Shown here one piece after another: positions 21,349 to 25,710 of a stretch of 25,710 nt of DNA. The translations under genes were made by a program, and so were the position numbers. This DNA is from a virus, in IMG/VR virus record IMGVR_UViG_3300030406_004467, positions 1-25,710 of that record; one strand, 5' to 3'. Position 1 is the first letter of the stretch. Each line of letters opens with the position of its first letter. The notes under the pieces were generated by a model. It was not told the DNA's origin. It worked only from the letters and a program-made list of their open reading frames with translations, and made no database searches.

Positions 21349-22272
21349 ATGGCGAAAAGAAAATCAGGCGCATTAAAGACTGCAAAATTTCCCCCACCCA
21401 GTCCTTTCAGGAAGAATGAAGACATTGAAAAAGCTAATGTTGCTTTTGGTGACCTGGAGTTTGAGGCAGCCATACAAGATTATGTGAAAGACAGCCCAGT
21501 GGCACTACTTGCCCTACAAGACATAAACAAACGAGGTGGCATAAGTAAATTTATCAGAGCATTGCAGAAAGGTGAAAAGTTTTATGGAACAACGTCAAGA
21601 GGAACCTTTAACCCTATAACAGATGAAATAAAATATAACGTAACAGATGTACTAGACTTCTTAGACCCAAACCCAACTAAAGAGCAGGTTAAAGCAGCAA
21701 ATCTCGTTCAAGGTTCTATACCCACCATTGCCCATGAGCTGTTTCATTACGGAATGAATGTATTAAGAAAACAGGGATATGATGTTCCACAAGGTTACAT
21801 CGGGAGAGAGCTTGGAGACCCAAGAATTTCTACTGATGTTAAAAACGAAGAAGCAATTATAGATTTTTTAGAAAAGTATCAAAGAAAGAGAACTGGTGAA
21901 GATGAAGATGCTTTTGATAAAGCTGCAATGTCTATAGGATTGCCCTTAAAAAGAGGAGAGGATAGATCGGAAAAACCCCTCTTAGGAAGCTTTAGATCAA
22001 GCGGTTACAGTGCAAACGAATCTCCTTTTTCTCTTTTTCAGAAGGGTATGTATAAGCGTCAAGAGTCAGCAGGTGAGGCTTTAGATAGATTTGAAGGCAT
22101 GGCTTTAGATGAACTAAAAGAAAGAAACTATGCCAGAACAGAGGAGCCATTGAAAGATACAAGAGAAAAATCATTTCTTGAAAAATTAGCAGGTTTAAAT
22201 CCTTTTAGAGAAAAACCAAGACCAATGTATAATCAAGGGGGCGTTGTTAATATGCTCAAAAATTTAAAATGA
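21349..22272 (+). CDS. HExxH zincin-like protein of packaging region
   Basis: 307 residues. IPTIAHELFHYGMNVL (124-139) contains HELFH (His129, Glu130, His133), and NEEAIIDFLEKY (166-177) could supply the third ligand, so a metallopeptidase fold is likely. The region before it is acidic/helical and the C-terminal 120 residues are charged and low in structure, ending PMYNQGGVVNMLKNLK. That glycine-bearing tail resembles the ends of two downstream proteins. Position between TerS and TerL suggests a virion or assembly role. The ATG has no clear ribosome site; the stop overlaps the next ATG (ATGA). Confidence 0.65.
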   Translation: MAKRKSGALKTAKFPPPSPFRKNEDIEKANVAFGDLEFEAAIQDYVKDSPVALLALQDINKRGGISKFIRALQKGEKFYGTTSRGTFNPITDEIKYNVTDVLDFLDPNPTKEQVKAANLVQGSIPTIAHELFHYGMNVLRKQGYDVPQGYIGRELGDPRISTDVKNEEAIIDFLEKYQRKRTGEDEDAFDKAAMSIGLPLKRGEDRSEKPLLGSFRSSGYSANESPFSLFQKGMYKRQESAGEALDRFEGMALDELKERNYARTEEPLKDTREKSFLEKLAGLNPFREKPRPMYNQGGVVNMLKNLK

Positions 22273-22475
22273 GTCAGTACAGAAAATATCACGCATCTAA
22301 AAAGATGAAGCAGGAACGTGCTTTACGAAATAAAAACAGAAGAGCAGCTATAAAAAAGGGTGTAGTTAAAAAAGGCGACAAGAAACACATAGATCATCGT
22401 GATGGCAATCCCAGAAACAATAAACGCACAAACCTTAGAGTTATATCAGCCAAGAGAAACAGAAAGAAACAATGA
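22269..22475 (+). CDS. HNH endonuclease beside terminase
   Basis: 68 residues, very basic. KKHIDHRDGNPRNNKRTNLRVIS (38-60) is a compact HNH motif of the HNH_3 kind (His40, Asp42, His43, Asn50, Asn55), without the zinc-finger cysteines. HNH proteins next to terminase are needed for cos cleavage and packaging in HK97-like phages. It overlaps the previous stop by 4 nt and the TerL start by 4 nt, so all three are coupled. A freestanding homing nuclease is less likely given this tight embedding. Confidence 0.8.
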   Translation: MSQYRKYHASKKMKQERALRNKNRRAAIKKGVVKKGDKKHIDHRDGNPRNNKRTNLRVISAKRNRKKQ

Positions 22476-23983
22476 CCCTTGCTATCAAGGACATAAAAAG
22501 CAAGCTTAGTTTACTTCCCCTGGAGCAGCAAAGGGATGTACTAAAGCTACTGGAACAATATGAGACAGCCAAAAAAAAAGAAGAAGCTAAAAAACAATTT
22601 CTTCCTTTTGTAAAAATGATGTGGTCTGCATTCGTTGGAGGACCCCACCATGACATAATGGCTGATTCTTTTGAAAGAGTTGCTCGTGGTGAGCTAAAAA
22701 GACTAATAATCAATATGCCACCCCGTCATACCAAGTCAGAATTTGCATCATACTTGTTTCCTGCATGGTTCTTGGGGCAGTACCCAGATAAAAAGGTGAT
22801 CCAGACAGCCCACACTGCTGAGTTGGCAGTGGGTTTTGGTAGAAAGGTGCGTAACCTTATACAGTCAGAGGACTATCAAAAGGTTTTTAAGGGCATAGAG
22901 CTATCCACAGACAGTAAAGCAGCAGGTAGATGGAACACAAACAAGAGTGGTGACTACTTTGCGATAGGTGTTGGTGGTGCTGTTACTGGTAAAGGTGCGG
23001 ATATTCTCATAATAGATGACCCACATTCGGAACAGGAGGCTCAATTAGGGCAGTACAACCCCGATGTATACGACAAAGTATACGAATGGTACACATCAGG
23101 TCCAAGACAGCGTCTACAGCCTGGAGGAGCTATCATACTTGTGATGACCAGATGGTCAAAAAGAGACTTAACAGGTCAATTATTGAAGGTTATGCAGGAA
23201 AGAGAGGGTGCAGATGACTGGGAACTCATACAATTACCTGCAATTATGCCTTCAGGCGACCCTTTGTGGCAAGAATTCTGGTCTTTAGACGAATTAAACA
23301 GCCTAAAAGCAGAATTACCTGTATCAAAATGGAATGCACAGTACCAACAAGACCCCACATCGGAAGAAGGAGCATTAATTAAGCGCGAATGGTGGCAAGA
23401 ATGGACAGAAAACGAGCTTCCACCCTGTGAATGTATCATTCAGTCCTGGGATACAGCATTTTTAAAGACAGAACGTAGTGACTATAGTGCCTGCACCACC
23501 TGGGGGGTGTTCTATCACCATAAAGATGTAGATCAGAACAGACCACACCTAATTTTACTAGATGCTTTTAAGGAAAAGCTAGAATTTCCAGAATTAAAAA
23601 GAGCTGCATACGATAAATACTGGGAGTTTGAGCCCGATCAGATGATTGTTGAAGCAAAAGCGTCTGGTGCGCCATTAGTTTTTGAGCTTCGTGCTATGGG
23701 AATACCTGTAACAGAGTTCACCCCCACGAGGGGTAACGATAAAATTGCTAGGGTAAACGCTGTAACAGACCTTTTCTCTAGTGGTAGTGTGTGGTATTAT
23801 TCCTCTCGTTGGGCTGATGAGGTTATAGAAGAATGTGCATCATTCCCTTCAGGAGAGCATGACGATTTGGTTGACAGCACTACGCAGGCGCTGTTAAGAT
23901 TTCGGCAAGGTGGATGGGTTCGTGCTGAGAGAGATGATTGGGATGACGAGCCTAAATATAGAAGACCCGTATCATATTACTAA
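22472..23983 (+). CDS. terL: Terminase large subunit
   Basis: 503 residues. The ATPase domain has Walker A-type PPRHTKSE (83-90), adenine-region 'KRLIINMP' just before it and Walker B ILIIDDPH (178-185). The RNase H-like nuclease domain has Asp327 (IIQSWDTAF), Glu394 (MIVEAKASG) and the Asp cluster in GEHDDLVDS (461-469), the expected metal ligands. The pattern fits the Terminase_6 family common in marine phages. The motor packages DNA into the prohead through the portal, whose gene starts at 25219. Confidence 0.95.
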   Translation: MTLAIKDIKSKLSLLPLEQQRDVLKLLEQYETAKKKEEAKKQFLPFVKMMWSAFVGGPHHDIMADSFERVARGELKRLIINMPPRHTKSEFASYLFPAWFLGQYPDKKVIQTAHTAELAVGFGRKVRNLIQSEDYQKVFKGIELSTDSKAAGRWNTNKSGDYFAIGVGGAVTGKGADILIIDDPHSEQEAQLGQYNPDVYDKVYEWYTSGPRQRLQPGGAIILVMTRWSKRDLTGQLLKVMQEREGADDWELIQLPAIMPSGDPLWQEFWSLDELNSLKAELPVSKWNAQYQQDPTSEEGALIKREWWQEWTENELPPCECIIQSWDTAFLKTERSDYSACTTWGVFYHHKDVDQNRPHLILLDAFKEKLEFPELKRAAYDKYWEFEPDQMIVEAKASGAPLVFELRAMGIPVTEFTPTRGNDKIARVNAVTDLFSSGSVWYYSSRWADEVIEECASFPSGEHDDLVDSTTQALLRFRQGGWVRAERDDWDDEPKYRRPVSYY

Positions 23984-23992
23984 GGAGCAGTC

Positions 23993-24847
23993 ATGGTAGG
24001 AACAGCAGAAAGACGAAAAAGGTTACAGGAAAGTAGGGAAAGAGCTAAAGAAAAAGGTCCTACAAAAATAAACAAAGCTTTAACACCTAAAAATGTATCT
24101 CCAGGCTCTGCTGGGAGAGAGCAAGCAACACCGTCAGGTATAACAAAAATAAACAAAGCTTTAGGGGCTAGTAAAGATGCTTCTCCTGGTTCTAAAGTTA
24201 GAACAGAGCCAAAACAAAATATTCCCAAAACACAAAGTGGAAAAACTGCTTCGGCAGACACTAAACCACCTAAGAAAGAAACAGACCCTTTAGCAGGTAA
24301 GCCTAGATCAATAGCTGAAGCCAAAAGAAAAGGTCAAATGTACTTTTTTGATAAGAAAGGTGTAAAAAAGTTAGCTGTAACTAAAGCTGATTTAGATAGA
24401 ACTGGTTTATCTTTAAGAGAGTATGCTAACAAGTATGCTCCAAAAAAGGTTACAAAAAAAGAAGCAGAAAAATTTAAGATTAAAAAAGCTGGAGGTGGCG
24501 TTATGAAGAAAAAAGGTTATGCAGGCGGTGGTAAGATGAAAAAGAAAAGCTACGCTGGCGGTGGTAAAATGGCGATGAAGAAAAAGATGGCTGCCAGAGG
24601 TGGTGGAGTAATGAAGAAAAAAGGAATGGCAGCAGGCGGAAGAACCACAATGAAAAAGCAAATGATGCGTGGTGGAGGCGTTGCTGGCATGAAGAAAAAG
24701 ATGATGGCTGGTGGCGGAGTCATGAAGAAGAAGGGATATGCTGTCGGAGGTGCTATGAAGAAAAAAGGCATGAAGAGTGGCGGCAAGGTCATGAAGATGA
24801 GAGGTGGAGGTCTAGCCACTAGAGGCACTAACTTTAGGATTAGATAA
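23993..24847 (+). CDS. Lys/Gly-rich repeat protein
   Basis: 284 residues in two parts. The N-terminal half is polar and basic, with a direct repeat TKINKAL...SPGS (about residues 23-40 and 48-66). The segment MYFFDKKGVKKLAVTKADLDRTGLSLREYANKYAP (about 116-150) is likely the only folded element. From about 164 on, the sequence is about ten imperfect repeats of GGG-V/K-MKKK-G-YA/MAA, ending MRGGGLATRGTNFRIR. The charge suggests DNA or capsid-interior binding. AAGGAG precedes the ATG, ten nt after TerL. Similar tails occur in neighbouring genes. Confidence 0.7.
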   Translation: MVGTAERRKRLQESRERAKEKGPTKINKALTPKNVSPGSAGREQATPSGITKINKALGASKDASPGSKVRTEPKQNIPKTQSGKTASADTKPPKKETDPLAGKPRSIAEAKRKGQMYFFDKKGVKKLAVTKADLDRTGLSLREYANKYAPKKVTKKEAEKFKIKKAGGGVMKKKGYAGGGKMKKKSYAGGGKMAMKKKMAARGGGVMKKKGMAAGGRTTMKKQMMRGGGVAGMKKKMMAGGGVMKKKGYAVGGAMKKKGMKSGGKVMKMRGGGLATRGTNFRIR

Positions 24848-25219
24848 ATGACAGAAAAATCTAGCAAGAAAAAAAATAAAAAAGAACTTAAATTCGAAAG
24901 TATTGACGATAGAATGAAAAGGCTAAATGAAAAGCTAGAAAATATTAGAAAATTCTATACAACTCCGTCAAGTCAAGTATTTAACAAAGACACAGGTCTT
25001 TATGAAAGAATGATGTTTGCTAGACCTGGAGGATATGGAGAGAAGTCAGACGATTTTATTAGAAAGCAAAGAAAACGTGATGAAGAATATAATCGTGAAT
25101 TTTCTGGTAATCCTTATGTAAAGGGAGAGAGAAAGTCCAGAAAAAGCAAGACCGCAATGAGAGGTGGTGGTATTGCTAGATCGGGTTCAGCTAGTCTATC
25201 TGGATATAAAATATCGTAA
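24848..25219 (+). CDS. Small basic protein with GGG tail
   Basis: 123 residues, charged and mostly helical at the N-terminus (DRMKRLNEKLENIRKFY), then polar. 'SSQVFNKDTGLYERMMFARPGGYGEKSDDFIRKQRKRDEEYNREF' may be the structured part. It ends AMRGGGIARSGSASLSGYKIS, matching the tail style of the upstream repeat protein. The start follows the previous stop directly, and the stop overlaps the portal ATG (TAATG). No family recognised. Confidence 0.65.
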   Translation: MTEKSSKKKNKKELKFESIDDRMKRLNEKLENIRKFYTTPSSQVFNKDTGLYERMMFARPGGYGEKSDDFIRKQRKRDEEYNREFSGNPYVKGERKSRKSKTAMRGGGIARSGSASLSGYKIS

Positions 25220-25710
25220 TGGCAGTAGATAAAAATCTAGAGCCTTTTGAGGTTGACGTTGAGGGAAACCCAGAGGAGTCCGAACTTAAAGTTGAAATAG
25301 TAAACCCAGATGCTGTTGCTATAGATACAGATGACGGTGGTGTGATAGTTGACTTTGAGGGCAGTGTGACCGAACAAATGATTGGTCCCGACCACAATTC
25401 TAATCTAGCAGAGTTTATAGATGATGAAGACCTAAATGAAATGGCTGCTAATTTAGTGGAGGACTTCGAATCAGACAGGACATCTAGGAAAGAATGGTCT
25501 AGGTCTTATGTAAAGGGTCTGGACCTTTTAGGCATGAAGATAGAAGAAAGAACGCAACCTTGGGAGGGAGCTTCTGGAGTGTTTCACCCTCTTCTATCAG
25601 AGGCTGTGGTTCGCTTCCAGGCTCAAGCTATGGGAGAGATATTTCCTGCTTCAGGTCCAGTAAGGACTAAAATTGTAGGAAAACAAACAAAAGAAAAGAA
25701 TGCACAGGCA
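25219..25710 (+). CDS. Portal protein, N-terminal part (continues past window)
   Basis: The first 164 codons of an ORF open at the right edge. After an acidic N-terminal arm of about 75 residues, 'DRTSRKEWSRSYVKGLDLLGMKIEERTQPWEGASGVFHPLLSEAVVRFQAQAMGEIFPASGPVRTKIVG' matches the opening of portal/head-tail connector proteins of marine podo-like phages as I recall them ('W--GL-LLG----ER--PW-GA-G--HP-L-EA---F-A----E--P--GP'). Position directly after the terminase block supports it. The portal forms the dodecameric ring at the capsid vertex through which TerL drives DNA. Confidence 0.8.
   Translation, partial: MAVDKNLEPFEVDVEGNPEESELKVEIVNPDAVAIDTDDGGVIVDFEGSVTEQMIGPDHNSNLAEFIDDEDLNEMAANLVEDFESDRTSRKEWSRSYVKGLDLLGMKIEERTQPWEGASGVFHPLLSEAVVRFQAQAMGEIFPASGPVRTKIVGKQTKEKNAQA

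Noticed and set aside
22269-22475. Homing endonuclease insertion at terminase
   Set aside because: The HNH gene overlaps both neighbours by 4 nt and both neighbours are intact, so it looks like a resident packaging accessory rather than a mobile insertion.
24550-24867. Proline/phenylalanine-rich minus-strand ORFs opposite the Lys/Gly protein
   Set aside because: Direct reverse reading of the GGG/AAG repeats gives FFF/PPP strings; not a real gene.

Overview
The window looks like a contiguous piece of an AT-rich tailed double-stranded DNA phage. It carries terminase small and large subunits, the start of a portal gene, a T7-like primase-helicase, an ERF annealing protein, a RusA-type resolvase, a PD-(D/E)XK nuclease and a giant polyvalent virion-type protein. 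There is no bacterial housekeeping gene, tRNA, rRNA, integrase, IS element or CRISPR array. The style of the portal, terminase and Gly/Lys-rich proteins resembles uncultured marine podo-like or siphovirus-like phages of Alphaproteobacteria such as pelagiphages. That host assignment is inference from memory, not something the bases prove.

Layout. (1) 2-6841, plus strand: one giant ORF, open at the left edge, with an N-terminal HEVIH zincin, a ParB-like region, further polyvalent-type domains and a hydrophobic/coiled C-terminal half. (2) 10525-6844, minus strand: a tightly overlapping recombination operon of ten genes (PD-(D/E)XK nuclease, three small unknowns, a 100-aa conserved unknown, ERF, a probable ssDNA-associated small protein, HNH, two unknowns). 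(3) 10581-12774, plus strand: RusA resolvase and primase-helicase, diverging from region 2 across a short operator-like spacer. (4) 12775-13311: a noncoding hub with a plus-strand terminator and, on the minus strand, a candidate structured RNA of about 157 nt with its own promoter, a pseudoknot and a terminator. (5) 19411-13312, minus strand: an accessory module with a MoxR-like AAA+ ATPase, a VWA/zincin metallopeptidase-like partner and eight unknown proteins, two of them tiny membrane proteins. Six of its genes have their own hairpin-rich leader and a GGAGTGA Shine-Dalgarno not seen ahead of genes elsewhere in the window. (6) 19501-20298: an AT-rich intergenic region with repeats and promoters. 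(7) 20299-25710: the packaging and early structural block (TerS, two small membrane proteins, a second HExxH protein, HNH, TerL, two basic glycine-rich proteins, portal start).

The most interesting hypothesis concerns regions 4 and 5. The candidate RNA has a loop reading UCUCACUCCC. This is complementary over 7-9 nt to the unusual GGAGUGA(GA) ribosome binding sites of six genes in the adjacent module, which suggests a phage-encoded trans-acting RNA that controls the module's translation. A second network is a dispersed dyad, AAAAAGTTA-N4/5-TAACTTTTT and close variants. Seven copies sit at module boundaries and intergenic sites, and one overlies the -10 and start of the terminase promoter. A third is a 13-bp element, ATKGTATACCTAT, shared by two divergent intergenic regions. 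All three come from reading the sequence and are untested.
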